A DNA stretch of 64,000 nucleotides from a bacterium D16-56 (GTDB lineage: Bacteria > Bacillota > Clostridia > Lachnospirales > Lachnospiraceae), in assembly GCA_003611875.1 (NCBI GenBank), contig RAYY01000020.1, forward strand, positions 27,980 through 91,979, in the 5' to 3' direction. A program made the translations under genes and the position numbers. Under the pieces are notes generated by a model that was not told where the DNA came from, ran no database searches, and saw nothing but the letters and a program-made list of their open reading frames with translations. Shown here one piece after another: positions 1 through 9,539 of this stretch; within the stretch, counting starts at the first letter, position 1, and the number at the start of each line of letters is the position of its first letter.

Positions 1-601
1 TCATCTCTCCTCCCCTGCTCCAGGTCTTAAGGCAGGACTGCACCAGGGACCACGGGTGATCCCCCGGTCCGTATACGCTGAATATTCTTCCATGAATATA
101 ATCCAGGGCAAGGCTTTTGCAAAGCTCCTCAGCCTCCACTGCAAAGACCCTTTTTGCCTTCCCATACTCCGATACCGGATTGCAGGGCATATCCTCTGTG
201 ATGAGCCTGCTGCAAATGCCATATTCTGCCTGAGAACCGGTAAAAAGGAAACGCCTGCAGCCCATCCCAAACGCTGCCCTTACCGCCTTTAAAGAGCTTT
301 CCACATTAGACTGCTGCACGTCCCGCAGGGTTCGGTTGTCACTGCCCGCCCCTTCCCAGCAGGTGTGAATCCAGGCATCCGCAGAAGCAGAATCCCGATT
401 CTGAATTTCTTCGATCCTCTCCATCTCCAGCTCGGTTATCTGTACCTGAGAACAAACCTCCTTTGGCACATGATCCTTTAAAGCCTTAAGCCGTTTAGAG
501 CCTGGCCGTACCACTGCCTGTACCTGGTGTCCTTTTAATAAAAGCTGGCGAACGGTCACAGCACCGATAAAGCTGGTAGCGCCTGTCACTACTACTCTCA
601 T
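1..601 (-). CDS. NAD-dependent epimerase/dehydratase (extended SDR), 3' end cut by the window edge
   Basis: The frame opens with ATG at 599-601 and stays open for 200 codons to the left edge, so the C-terminus is missing. A Rossmann dinucleotide-binding motif (TGATSFIG, residues 6-13) follows the first beta strand. The SDR active site is present as Ser123 in FTGSQAEYG and Y146-x3-K150 in EYGKAK. This family interconverts or dehydrates nucleotide-activated sugars, usually for surface polysaccharide. The start lies 7 nt after the stop of the ThDP enzyme gene at 609, so the two are probably one operon. The exact sugar substrate cannot be told. Confidence 0.85.
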   Translation of the reverse strand, partial: MRVVVTGATSFIGAVTVRQLLLKGHQVQAVVRPGSKRLKALKDHVPKEVCSQVQITELEMERIEEIQNRDSASADAWIHTCWEGAGSDNRTLRDVQQSNVESSLKAVRAAFGMGCRRFLFTGSQAEYGICSRLITEDMPCNPVSEYGKAKRVFAVEAEELCKSLALDYIHGRIFSVYGPGDHPWSLVQSCLKTWSRGGEM

Positions 602-608
602 CCTGTCA

Positions 609-2657
609 TCACTCCGTTCCCTTGATCCGGGGGATAATCATCATCTCATCCATTTCTTCCTCCGGCAGGAAGGGTGAAAGGTCTTCCAGCGGCGGGGAAA
701 TCATGGTTCCGTCCGGCAGCCGCTTTGCCGAGGATTTGGGCTCAAAATTCTGGTCCGTTGTCACAAATGCCTCACAGATGGCAGGTCCTGTAAGCGCCAG
801 TGTCCTTTCAATGGCAGCCGCCAGTTCTTCATTGTGACGGGCAGCTTCATAGGGCAGCCCATATGCTGCTGCCAGCTTCTCCATGTCCGGAAAGCTTAAA
901 TCATGACTGTCGATCCCAATTCCCACCAACGGCTCTCCAAAGAAATTTCTCTGGGTCTGGCGAATGGAATGGTATCCCCCGTTGTTAATCAGAAAAATCT
1001 TGACGGGAATCTTGTGATGAACAATGGTCTGCAGCTCCTGCAGATTCATCTGAATGCTCCCATCCCCTGTCAGAAGGATAATTTCCTCCTTCGCTGCCGC
1101 CCAGGCCCCGATGGCAGCCGGCAGATCATACCCCATAGCCGCAATAGCCGAATTGCTGATAAAGCGCTGTCCCTTCTTTATGATATAAGAGTGACCGCCT
1201 GCCACACAGGCAGAACCATTTCCCACCACGGTTATCTGCCCCTCCTTCAGCCGGCTGCTCAGCTCCTTAATAAAGGCATAGACATTGGCCGCCTTTTCAT
1301 GATCCGGACAGCAATGCTCCGGCCGGATCACCGGATATCGCTCTTTCCACATACGGCAGGTCTCATTCCAGGTCATGCCAGAAAGCCCCTCCCCTCCGCC
1401 GAATATGGTCTTTTTTTCCGTATATTCCTTTTCCAATACCCGTAACATGGTTTCCAGAAGATTCCTTGCGTCGGCATGAACCCGCATATCTGCATGAACA
1501 CTGGGCTTTTTTAATTCCTCCTGATCCACGTCGCTGAAGATCACATAAGCCTCTCTTGCCCATGTCTCATAATTATACCCCACCTGACGAATGCTCAAAC
1601 GGCTTCCCACAGAAAATACAAGATCACTGTTCTGAATGGCAAAATTACCCGGTCTGTCGCCCATGTTTCCGGCTCGTCCCACATACAAGGGGTGTATGTC
1701 CCAGATACAATCCTGACTGTTCCAGCCGGTTACTACCGGAATCCCCAGCCGCTCTGCCACCTTCATAAATGCCTCATGAGCCCCGGCGATCCGAATCCCG
1801 TTGCCTGCGTTAAAAACCGGTCTTTGGGCCTGGCCGATTTTTTCAATAATCCTTCTGGCTGTGTCCTCTGAAACCGGATGGGGAAGCTTCTGCCGGCATT
1901 CTCCCTTTCCTGCATAGTCCTCGTCAATGGCATGAGGCGGCTCCTCCACAATCAGGGGTCTCTCTCCCCGGCTTCCTGCCAGCACTGCCGCCTTTAGGCT
2001 GTCCTTGGGGCAGCCGGCCACCACAGGCGTACCAGAAGTATGGTCCACTCCCACAGCATGTACGGCCCAGCCGCTTCCTCCTGTCTCATAGTCCGCCGCA
2101 TCAAAGCCAGCCAGATGCTCCGTATCCACATAAGCTCCCTGTACGTCCAGAGGGATATCCAGCCAGCATGGTCCCGGCCTTCCGGAATATGCCAGATACA
2201 ACGCCTTTTCCAGACAATACCGGATCCGCAGCGGATCCACCACCATTTCGCTATATTTGGTCATACAGGCTACGGCCTTCACAATGTCAAATTCCTGATC
2301 TCCCATGGCACGGATTCCCACTCCTGACCAGCGGGCCGTAGTATCATACCTTACCTGCCCTGACAAAACCAACATGGGAATCGAATCCAGCCAGCCTCCC
2401 ACCACACCGGTAATGGCATTGGTGCCGCCTGGACCTGTGGTCACACACAGCACGCCGATTTTATTATGAATCCGGGCATACGCCTCCGCCGCCATGGCAC
2501 AAGCCTGCTCATGGTGCTGATACAAGGAATGAAGCCCCGGCTGATGACCCAGAGCGTCATTAAGATGCATGGCCCCGCCGCCTGTGACCGTAAACACCTG
2601 GCTGATCCCTGCCTCTACCAGCTTTTGTGCAATATAATTGGACACCTTTATCTTCAT
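609..2657 (-). CDS. Thiamine diphosphate-dependent enzyme, acetolactate-synthase-like (682 aa)
   Basis: All three domains of the IlvB-like ThDP family are visible. The PYR domain has the catalytic Glu in HHEQACAMAAEAYAR (about residue 50), the central domain carries GNGIRIAGA, and the C-terminal PP domain has the cofactor motif starting GDGSIQMN and ending in NN. The ATG at 2655-2657 was chosen because AAAGGAG precedes it and the protein then starts like its family. At 682 aa it is longer than the usual 550-600, because roughly 75 extra residues (about 188-262) sit between the PYR and central domains. Next to a sugar epimerase it may act on a sugar nucleotide or branched-sugar precursor rather than in branched-chain amino acid synthesis; that is inference. 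Confidence 0.85.
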   Translation of the reverse strand: MKIKVSNYIAQKLVEAGISQVFTVTGGGAMHLNDALGHQPGLHSLYQHHEQACAMAAEAYARIHNKIGVLCVTTGPGGTNAITGVVGGWLDSIPMLVLSGQVRYDTTARWSGVGIRAMGDQEFDIVKAVACMTKYSEMVVDPLRIRYCLEKALYLAYSGRPGPCWLDIPLDVQGAYVDTEHLAGFDAADYETGGSGWAVHAVGVDHTSGTPVVAGCPKDSLKAAVLAGSRGERPLIVEEPPHAIDEDYAGKGECRQKLPHPVSEDTARRIIEKIGQAQRPVFNAGNGIRIAGAHEAFMKVAERLGIPVVTGWNSQDCIWDIHPLYVGRAGNMGDRPGNFAIQNSDLVFSVGSRLSIRQVGYNYETWAREAYVIFSDVDQEELKKPSVHADMRVHADARNLLETMLRVLEKEYTEKKTIFGGGEGLSGMTWNETCRMWKERYPVIRPEHCCPDHEKAANVYAFIKELSSRLKEGQITVVGNGSACVAGGHSYIIKKGQRFISNSAIAAMGYDLPAAIGAWAAAKEEIILLTGDGSIQMNLQELQTIVHHKIPVKIFLINNGGYHSIRQTQRNFFGEPLVGIGIDSHDLSFPDMEKLAAAYGLPYEAARHNEELAAAIERTLALTGPAICEAFVTTDQNFEPKSSAKRLPDGTMISPPLEDLSPFLPEEEMDEMMIIPRIKGTE

Positions 2658-2801
2658 AATGGAAACTCCTTTCCTTCCCGGAGGGGAGGTTTTCTTTCGA
2701 TTATAGCACATCCTGGGAAAAAATCCTACTCCCTAAAATCTTACGCTTTCCGGGATACCCCTCCCTCCCCACCTACTTCCAACTCTGCCAGCAACCTTCA
2801 C

Positions 2802-2830
2802 TTTTCAAAATCAAATGAATCAGCTATAAT
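2802..2830 (+). promoter_or_regulatory. Candidate sigma-A promoter of the 2920 gene
   Basis: Perfect TATAAT at 2825-2830, 17 nt after TTTTCA (2802-2807, four of six matches to TTGACA). It lies in the 262-bp divergent gap between the ThDP enzyme and the secreted repeat protein and points at the latter. Confidence 0.5.
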
Positions 2831-2919
2831 CGCAGAGTAATGCAAATATGGATTTTCGGCCAACAACCAACAACGGGACAGACAAGTCCCCGCATATTAA
2901 AAAGGAGAGAATTATATTT

Positions 2920-4314
2920 ATGAAAAAACAATCACAATTTCTGGCTGTATTATCCGCTGCGGCAGTAATGGCTGCAGTAACCCCTAACCTGATCAACACC
3001 CCTTTCGGCACTGCCGATGTTGCTTTTGCGGCTTCCAAAGCCGGATGGGTTATGGAAGACGAAAACCTTCGCTATTTGGATTCTGACGGATATCCTTTGA
3101 CGGACACCTGGAAGAAAAAAGACAATGACTGGTACTATCTGAATGAGGACGGCTATATCGCCCGCTCTGCTATGATCGATGAGTATTATGTAGACGAAAA
3201 TGGCAAGCGTGTGTACAATACATGGATCCAGGCAGAGAATGATGACTGGGATGACGACATTTCAGAGGATAGCTGGTATTATTTTGGAAACGACGGCAAA
3301 TATGCTGTCTCCAAATGGCAGACTATTGACAACAAAACCTACTACTTTAACGAAGAAGGCCATATGCAGACCGGGAAGCTGGAGCTTGACGGATATACCT
3401 ACTATCTGGGCGGCGAGGGCGACGGTGTCATGAAAACCGGATGGGTGCAGCTTGAAAACGAAGACGACTCCCTTGATCTGGATATGATCTGGCACTATTT
3501 TGACAGCAAGGGAAGAATGGTAGTCAATCAGATCGACCGTAAGATCGACGGACATTACTACACCTTTGAGAACGGCATCATGCAGACCGGATGGTATAAG
3601 CTTCCTGCCGTACAGGATACCGCACAGGCAGAAGAAGGCTCTGAGGCTGCTGCTGCCGATTCCAATGCAGCAGAGGAAGCACCGGCCATCGCTTTATCTG
3701 TAGGAGACTTCCAGTATTATGAGGAGGACGGAAAGCGTGCAGAAGGATGGCACAGAATTGAGGGGGCGCCTGGCATCAGCGAGGAAGGCGAGCTCTTTAC
3801 CTTCTACTTTAAAAAAGGAAGCCCCTATCATGCCTCTGCCGGAATCCAGACCTTTAACATTGATTCCAAACGCTATGGCTTTAACACCAAAGGCGAGATG
3901 GTAACTGGACTTCAGTCTGTGACTACAGAAGACGGCCGTACTGTTAACTACTACTTTGATGAGGAAGGCGTAATGAAAACCGGCAAGCAGGTCATCTATA
4001 ACGAGGATTTAGACGAGAATCAGACCTGGTTCTTCCTGACTGACGGCGGCAACAAGGGACAGGGCTTCCACGGAGTCCGCGACAACAATGTATACCGTCA
4101 GGGTCTGCGTCAGGATGCAGAACGGGATCTGCGCTATGCCCCGGTTGAATTAGACGGCGTCCGCTATCTGGTCAATGCCTCCGGAACCATCCAGAAGGCA
4201 TCATCTTCCTCCAAATCTGACGAAATGCCGGAGCTGGGAAAAGGATTTAAAGATATTAAAGATGCCAATGACAAGATCTGGACCGTAGATACCAATGGTA
4301 TCATCCAGCAGTAA
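2920..4314 (+). CDS. Secreted cell-wall-binding repeat protein (464 aa)
   Basis: The ATG at 2920 follows AAAGGAG (2901-2907). Residues 1-38 form a Sec signal peptide: MKKQSQ, a hydrophobic core, and a likely signal peptidase I site after FAA. The rest is a run of imperfect choline/glucan-binding-type repeats of about 20 residues (WYYLNEDG, WYYFGNDG, TYYFNEEG, YTYYLGGEG, HYYTFENG), ending with less regular units. These beta-hairpin repeats bind wall glycans or teichoic acids. There is no catalytic domain; an acidic, Ala/Glu-rich stretch sits near residues 235-260. It is one of the few plus-strand genes and appears to have its own promoter. It is probably a surface anchor or adhesin, but the ligand is unknown. 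Confidence 0.8.
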   Translation: MKKQSQFLAVLSAAAVMAAVTPNLINTPFGTADVAFAASKAGWVMEDENLRYLDSDGYPLTDTWKKKDNDWYYLNEDGYIARSAMIDEYYVDENGKRVYNTWIQAENDDWDDDISEDSWYYFGNDGKYAVSKWQTIDNKTYYFNEEGHMQTGKLELDGYTYYLGGEGDGVMKTGWVQLENEDDSLDLDMIWHYFDSKGRMVVNQIDRKIDGHYYTFENGIMQTGWYKLPAVQDTAQAEEGSEAAAADSNAAEEAPAIALSVGDFQYYEEDGKRAEGWHRIEGAPGISEEGELFTFYFKKGSPYHASAGIQTFNIDSKRYGFNTKGEMVTGLQSVTTEDGRTVNYYFDEEGVMKTGKQVIYNEDLDENQTWFFLTDGGNKGQGFHGVRDNNVYRQGLRQDAERDLRYAPVELDGVRYLVNASGTIQKASSSSKSDEMPELGKGFKDIKDANDKIWTVDTNGIIQQ

Positions 4315-4413
4315 GCAGCAGTTTCGAAATTCAATTAGACTCACAAGTATCACTGCAGCCCTGTTAATAGAAGAATAATGCAAATGAGAAAGCATCCGTT
4401 CAAATGCTGATAT

Positions 4414-4435
4414 GGCAGGCGCATCTGCGCCTGCC
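4414..4435 (+). terminator. GC-rich hairpin after the 2920 gene
   Basis: Nearly perfect dyad GGCAGGCGCA-TC-TGCGCCTGCC 100 nt after the stop codon, followed by the weakly T-rich TGATTTATACTT. The T tract is poor, so termination is plausible but not certain. It also lies downstream of the convergent amylase gene. Confidence 0.45.
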
Positions 4436-4506
4436 TGATTTATACTTAAGAACACTTTGATTCAAGAGCATATCTATTTGCCAAAGGATTGAAAGCTGTT
4501 CTGCTG

Positions 4507-6609
4507 TCAGCTTCTGTCTGACATCTGCATCTCACTCCTGAAATCTCCGGCTCCCACAGAAAACAACACTGCCGAACATCCCGGCAGCTCCAGGGCAAGC
4601 TTCCCGTCCTTCACTTCATAATCCTCAATCCCGGCATTATACCCGTCTCCATAGCTTAACATAAGCCGACGCATCACCTGCCCGTCACAGACTCCCAGCT
4701 CCCACACCGGAAGTTCCACCTGTAATGCGCCTTCCCTGTTATTGACTGCCACTACACACCGGTTTGTCCGGTACATCCGGCCATAGGCAATCAGCTGTTG
4801 GCCTGCCAAAAGCTGTTTTAGAGATCCGTATCGCAAAGCAGGAAGATTCTTGTGAAGGGTAATCATATAGCGGTGAAATTCGATCAGCTCATAATCTTCA
4901 TTTCCCCAAGGATAGGTCCGCCTGTTGTCCGGATCTGTCCAGCCGCACAATCCTGCCTCATCGCCATAATACAAGGTCGGAGCTCCGGGCCATGTCATCT
5001 GAATCATCACAGCCTCCCGTAGCACACTCTTTTTCACCCCTTCATTTGCCCTCTCCGCTCCCACAGTGCCGATTCTTCCCACCATTTGATTGGTACGGGT
5101 AAGAAACCGGCTGTGGTCATGATTCGAAAGCTGGTTCATGGCTACCATTAAAGACGGGGTCTGCATCCGGCTCATATGATAAAACATGGCTCTGAAAAAA
5201 TTCTCCCCATCGCCATACAAATCCCCGTTATACTCGTCGCTGTGCTTTTCCATGCCTGTTAAAAACCAGGTAAGCGGCTCCATAAATGCATCATAATTCA
5301 TAACAGAATCCCACTGATCCCCCTGAAGCCAGCTTTTCGGATCTCCGTAATGCTCTGCCAATATCACAGCCTCTGAATTGGCCTTTTTCACATTCTCCCG
5401 AAAATCATGCCAGAACTTGTGGTTAAATTCACTGCTGTGTCCCAAATCCGCCGCCACATCCAGACGCCATCCATCCACATTATATGGCGGAGACACCCAT
5501 TTGCGGGCAATGGCCATAATATACTCATAAAGCTTGGGAGACTCCTCGTAGTTCAGCTTAGGCAGCGTATCATGTCCCCACCATCCGTCGTAATTATGAT
5601 TATAAGGCCATGCATCTTCCTTATAAAACTTAAAAAAGGTACGGTACGGACTGTCCTCCGACTCATAAGCCCCTGGCTCATACATCCCCTGGCGGGAATA
5701 AATCAGCTCCCTGTCCAGCCATTTATTAAAAGAGCCGCAGTGATTAAAGACCCCGTCTATGATCACCTTCATGCCGCGCCTGTGAACCTCCTCCATAAAT
5801 CTGGCAAAAAAGGCATCGCTTGCTTCCAGATTCTCTAAATCTGCAGTACGGATTTGGTAGCGGGTAGCGCTCTCATTGCCGGCAGCATTCTCTGCCACCA
5901 GGTCCCCTCCGTCTTTCACAATCACCCCGAAATGAGGATCAATGTGATCATAATCCTGGGTATCATACTTATGATTGGAAGGCGATACAAATAACGGATT
6001 AAAATAGATCACCTCTACTCCCAAATCCTGAAGATAATCCAGTTTGTCCCAGACTCCCTGCAGGTCTCCTCCATAAAAGCAGCGCACATCCATAGAAGAC
6101 GGATTCTGTCCCCAATTCTCGATTCGCTGAACCGGTTCCCCAATGTAAACATATTCCCGGGACTGCACGTCATTATCATAATTCCCTCTGCAAAAGCGGT
6201 CCACAAAAATCTGGTACATGACCGCTCCCTTGGCCCACTTAGGCGTATGGAATCCAGGGGTAATACAAAACGCGTACTGGTCGTCATGCTCCTCCGACGG
6301 CCCCATGCGGTTATAGCAACAGATTTCCTGGTTCTTTATTACCTTAAAATAATAACGTCTTGGCTTTTTCCCGGCCACAATCACATACTCAAAATAATCA
6401 AACATCTTGTCCGAAGACGTTTTCCCCATCCTGGCAACGAGCTTTCTTTCTTCTTCTATATAAAAAACGGCATCCGCATTGTCTTTTGCTGTCCTGAACC
6501 GAATCAGCACCCGATCTCCCTCGTCCGGCTCCTCCGGCCTTCGGTAATCAGAAGTCTCATCTGCAAACAATGCTCTCCAGTTCAATTCTCTGTTCTGTTC
6601 ATCCCTCAT
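4507..6609 (-). CDS. GH13 alpha-glycosidase, cyclomaltodextrinase/neopullulanase type (700 aa)
   Basis: An N-terminal beta-sandwich of about 130 residues (GDRVLIRFRTAKDNADAVF...) precedes a TIM barrel with all GH13 regions intact: GVFNHCG (region I), GWRLDVA with the Asp nucleophile (region II), VILAEHYGD with the acid/base Glu (region III) and LSNHDHSRF with the third Asp (region IV). It therefore should hydrolyse alpha-1,4/1,6 glucans such as cyclodextrins or maltodextrins. There is no signal peptide, so it is likely cytoplasmic. It stands alone between two gaps. The intact active site contrasts with the GH13 relative at 14845. Confidence 0.9.
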   Translation of the reverse strand: MRDEQNRELNWRALFADETSDYRRPEEPDEGDRVLIRFRTAKDNADAVFYIEEERKLVARMGKTSSDKMFDYFEYVIVAGKKPRRYYFKVIKNQEICCYNRMGPSEEHDDQYAFCITPGFHTPKWAKGAVMYQIFVDRFCRGNYDNDVQSREYVYIGEPVQRIENWGQNPSSMDVRCFYGGDLQGVWDKLDYLQDLGVEVIYFNPLFVSPSNHKYDTQDYDHIDPHFGVIVKDGGDLVAENAAGNESATRYQIRTADLENLEASDAFFARFMEEVHRRGMKVIIDGVFNHCGSFNKWLDRELIYSRQGMYEPGAYESEDSPYRTFFKFYKEDAWPYNHNYDGWWGHDTLPKLNYEESPKLYEYIMAIARKWVSPPYNVDGWRLDVAADLGHSSEFNHKFWHDFRENVKKANSEAVILAEHYGDPKSWLQGDQWDSVMNYDAFMEPLTWFLTGMEKHSDEYNGDLYGDGENFFRAMFYHMSRMQTPSLMVAMNQLSNHDHSRFLTRTNQMVGRIGTVGAERANEGVKKSVLREAVMIQMTWPGAPTLYYGDEAGLCGWTDPDNRRTYPWGNEDYELIEFHRYMITLHKNLPALRYGSLKQLLAGQQLIAYGRMYRTNRCVVAVNNREGALQVELPVWELGVCDGQVMRRLMLSYGDGYNAGIEDYEVKDGKLALELPGCSAVLFSVGAGDFRSEMQMSDRS

Positions 6610-7076
6610 AGCTCCAATATATCCTCTCGCTTTTCCTATTCCTATTGCCCATAATAGCTATCTGTCTAAACAACGTAAAAACGCTAATACTCCTATTTTA
6701 TCTGATTCCTATTCAAGATACAACTAATTTCTTCACTTTTTTCAAAAATGCAGCTATTGCCACCCTAAACATCCTTTGAACAGTTCCATACAGTACATAT
6801 CTGCCAAAAGCTTTCCCTTTTCAAGACACAAATTCCTCATAAAAGGACAAAGTGAAAGAGCCGACGGGGTAGTCGGCTCTTTCAGGAGAAGGTATTTCGT
6901 TTCTTATGGGGTGTAGCAAAAACTATATAATGTATTGGGGGGTTACGTCTATTATAATAGCATATACCAAGAAATAAGTCTGCACAAACTTCTATTTTTT
7001 TTCAATATTTTTCTGTGCATATTCACATCACATCTTCTCTTTCCCCTAAAAATCCATGGAACTTTTCCACAGCTCT
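6610..7076. other. 467-bp AT-rich intergenic region
   Basis: Between the amylase start and the ftsH stop. It holds the hairpin at 6854-6883 and several TATAAT-like words (around 6925 and 6950), but I see no convincing gene or complete promoter. Confidence 0.6.
6854..6883 (-). terminator. Terminator downstream of ftsH
   Basis: Perfect 12-bp stem GAAAGAGCCGAC / GTCGGCTCTTTC with a 6-nt loop. Read on the minus strand it is followed by a T-rich run (ACTTTGTCCTTTT), as expected for the end of the ftsH transcript. Confidence 0.65.
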
Positions 7077-8894
7077 CTACACTTCTGCCTCAAACAAGGC
7101 CTCAAATTCCTTCTGTCCGATCTTCTCTTTTTCAATCAGCAGCTCACAGCATTTGTCTAAAACCCTTCGATTCTGCCGGATAATATTCTGTGCTTTCTGA
7201 TAGCACTCATCAATGATCCGCTTCACCTCTGCGTCAATCGCCCCGGCTACACCCTCGCCATAGCTTCTGGCATGTGCCAAATCCCGGCCGATGAATACCT
7301 CATCCTCATCGCTGTCATAATTAATCATGCCCACGGATTCTGACATGCCATATTTCGTCACCATGGCCCGCGCAATCTTACTGGCCTGCTTAATATCCTG
7401 AGATGCCCCGGTCGTCACATCTTCAAATACAATCTCCTCTGCAATCCGTCCGCCTAAGGAAACCATAATATTCTGCAGCATCTTTCCCTTAGTGTTGAAC
7501 ATCTCATCCTCTGCAGGCAAAGGCATGGTATAGCCTGCCGCACCGATTCCTGTGGGAATAATGGAAACCGTATGGACTGGTCCTACATCCGGAAGAACAT
7601 GGAATAAAATGGCATGGCCTGCCTCATGGTAGGCTGTAATCCGTTTTTCCTTCTCTGAGATAACACGGCTTTTCTTCTCTGCGCCGATTCCCACCTTCAC
7701 AAAGGACTTGTCAATGTCAACCTGGCGGATATAAGAATGATTCGTCTTAGCCGCATGAATCGCCGCCTCATTCATCAGATTCTCCAGATCCGCGCCTGTA
7801 AATCCGGAAGTAGTCCTGGCTACCCGTGCCAGATCCACATCCTCAGCCAAAGGCTTTTCACTGGAATGGACCTTTAGAATCTCCTCCCGCCCTTTCACAT
7901 CCGGTCGTCCCACTGCTACCTTCCGGTCAAAACGCCCTGGCCTTAAAATAGCCGGATCCAAAATATCTACCCGGTTTGTGGCAGCCATCACAATAATCCC
8001 CTCATTGACGCCAAAACCGTCCATTTCCACCAAAAGCTGGTTCAAGGTCTGCTCCCGCTCATCATGCCCGCCGCCCATACCGGTACCTCTGCGTCTGGCC
8101 ACCGCATCAATCTCGTCAATAAATACGATGCAGGGAGCATTTTTCTTGGCATCTTCAAACAAATCCCTTACCCGGGACGCACCTACGCCTACAAACATCT
8201 CCACAAAATCCGAGCCGGAAATACTAAAGAACGGCACTCCTGCCTCTCCGGCCACTGCCTTGGCAAGCAGCGTCTTACCGGTCCCTGGCGGCCCTACCAA
8301 AATGACTCCCTTGGGAATCCGGGCTCCCACACTGGTATACTTATGGGGATTTCGAAGAAAATCCACCATCTCCTCCAAATCCTCTTTCTCCTCCTGCAGA
8401 CCGGCTACATTCTTAAAATTCACCCGGCTGCTGTGTGTCATCCGGGCGCGGCTCTTTCCAAAATTCATCATTCTGGAATTGGTCCCTCCGCTGGCGCTGG
8501 CCCGCATGTTCATCATGACAATCAGAACCACTGCCATAACCACGGAAATCCCTACCGGCAGAATCACACTAAGCCAATAATTTCCCTGAGGCACATTGTT
8601 CATCAAATAGTCAATGTCACGGCTCTCCAAAAGTCTCTTGGCCTCATTCACATCCGACACATAGACTGTATATTCCTGATCGCCGATCAAAAGAAGCACC
8701 TCACCGGTAGGCGCCTGTTCATTCTGATTGATTACAGCCTCGGAAATCTCCGCATTGTCAAGAACCTGTAGAAAGGTCTGATGAGTCAGCCGCTGCTGGC
8801 CTCCGCCCTGCAGCGCCTGGGTAAACCACAGCATTGCCACCAAAAACAATGCCAAAAGCAGAATCCCGGTACCTCTGAATGTCTGTTGTTTCAC
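7077..8894 (-). CDS. ftsH: ATP-dependent zinc metalloprotease FtsH (605 aa)
   Basis: Membrane-bound AAA+ protease that degrades misassembled membrane proteins and regulators. There are two N-terminal membrane segments (about 7-27 and 105-127) flanking a small extracytoplasmic domain. The AAA domain has Walker A GPPGTGKT and Walker [10 protein letters not shown], with the pore motif FVGVG, and the M41 protease has the zinc site HEAGH. I prefer the GTG at 8892-8894, which has GGAGG nine nt upstream and gives MKQQTFRG; an ATG at 8922-8924 would add ten residues but lacks a spaced ribosome binding site. It follows hpt, as in B. subtilis tilS-hprT-ftsH. Confidence 0.97.
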   Translation of the reverse strand: MKQQTFRGTGILLLALFLVAMLWFTQALQGGGQQRLTHQTFLQVLDNAEISEAVINQNEQAPTGEVLLLIGDQEYTVYVSDVNEAKRLLESRDIDYLMNNVPQGNYWLSVILPVGISVVMAVVLIVMMNMRASASGGTNSRMMNFGKSRARMTHSSRVNFKNVAGLQEEKEDLEEMVDFLRNPHKYTSVGARIPKGVILVGPPGTGKTLLAKAVAGEAGVPFFSISGSDFVEMFVGVGASRVRDLFEDAKKNAPCIVFIDEIDAVARRRGTGMGGGHDEREQTLNQLLVEMDGFGVNEGIIVMAATNRVDILDPAILRPGRFDRKVAVGRPDVKGREEILKVHSSEKPLAEDVDLARVARTTSGFTGADLENLMNEAAIHAAKTNHSYIRQVDIDKSFVKVGIGAEKKSRVISEKEKRITAYHEAGHAILFHVLPDVGPVHTVSIIPTGIGAAGYTMPLPAEDEMFNTKGKMLQNIMVSLGGRIAEEIVFEDVTTGASQDIKQASKIARAMVTKYGMSESVGMINYDSDEDEVFIGRDLAHARSYGEGVAGAIDAEVKRIIDECYQKAQNIIRQNRRVLDKCCELLIEKEKIGQKEFEALFEAEV

Positions 8895-9014
8895 TGAAAA
8901 TTGCCTCCTCACTGTCTGCCCCATCCTTTCTGGAACAGCACTCTTATACAGCCCCCTGCCAGGCGGCTGCTCTCACCTTCTGACAGCAGTTCCCTAACCT
9001 AAACCGCCGCCTCT

Positions 9015-9539
9015 TTACAGCTCCACCACTCCGATATAGGGCAGATTCCTGTACTTCTGCGCATAATCCAGCCCATATCCTACTACAAATTCATCTGGAA
9101 TCGTAAAGCAGGTATAATCCACCTTCACCTGTTTCTTTACCCTGCGCTCCGGCTTATCCAAAAGCGTACACAGACGAATGCTGGCAGGCCCCCTCTGCTT
9201 TAGCACCTCCATCAAATAAGACAGGGTTCTGCCGGAATCAATGATATCCTCCACAATCAGTACATGAAGATCCGTCAAGGGCTCATCTAAATCCTTTACG
9301 ATACGGACCACACCGCTGGATTTGGTATCATCCCCATAGCTTGACACAGACATAAAATCCAGACTGACCGGCACGGTCAGCCGCTTTGCCAGCTCACAGG
9401 TAAAGAACACTCCGCCTTTCAAAATGCAGATCAGATGGACTGCCTTCCCCTCATAATCTTTACTGATCTGGGCTGCCACCTGGCTGATTCTTGTGTTTAC
9501 CTCTTCCTCTGACAATAATACCCGAATCTTATCTGCCAT
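9015..9539 (-). CDS. hpt: Hypoxanthine phosphoribosyltransferase (174 aa)
   Basis: Salvages hypoxanthine and guanine to IMP and GMP using PRPP. The PRPP-binding loop is VLIVEDIIDSGRTLSYL and the type I PRTase flap region has SVSSYGDDT. The ATG at 9537-9539 is preceded by GGAGG and overlaps the tilS stop by 11 nt, so the two are translationally linked. The C-terminal DEFVVGYGLDYAQKYRNLPYIG (quoted here in parts: DEFVVGYG, YRNLPYIG) is typical of bacterial HPRT. Confidence 0.96.
   Translation of the reverse strand: MADKIRVLLSEEEVNTRISQVAAQISKDYEGKAVHLICILKGGVFFTCELAKRLTVPVSLDFMSVSSYGDDTKSSGVVRIVKDLDEPLTDLHVLIVEDIIDSGRTLSYLMEVLKQRGPASIRLCTLLDKPERRVKKQVKVDYTCFTIPDEFVVGYGLDYAQKYRNLPYIGVVEL

Noticed and set aside
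6935..7183. Plus-strand ORFs starting upstream of the ftsH stop
   Set aside because: They run into the antisense of ftsH and have no ribosome binding site.
8064..8771. Long open frame on plus opposite ftsH (about 235 codons)
   Set aside because: It is antisense to a highly conserved gene, lacks a ribosome binding site and its translation is low in recognisable motifs; a codon-bias shadow.
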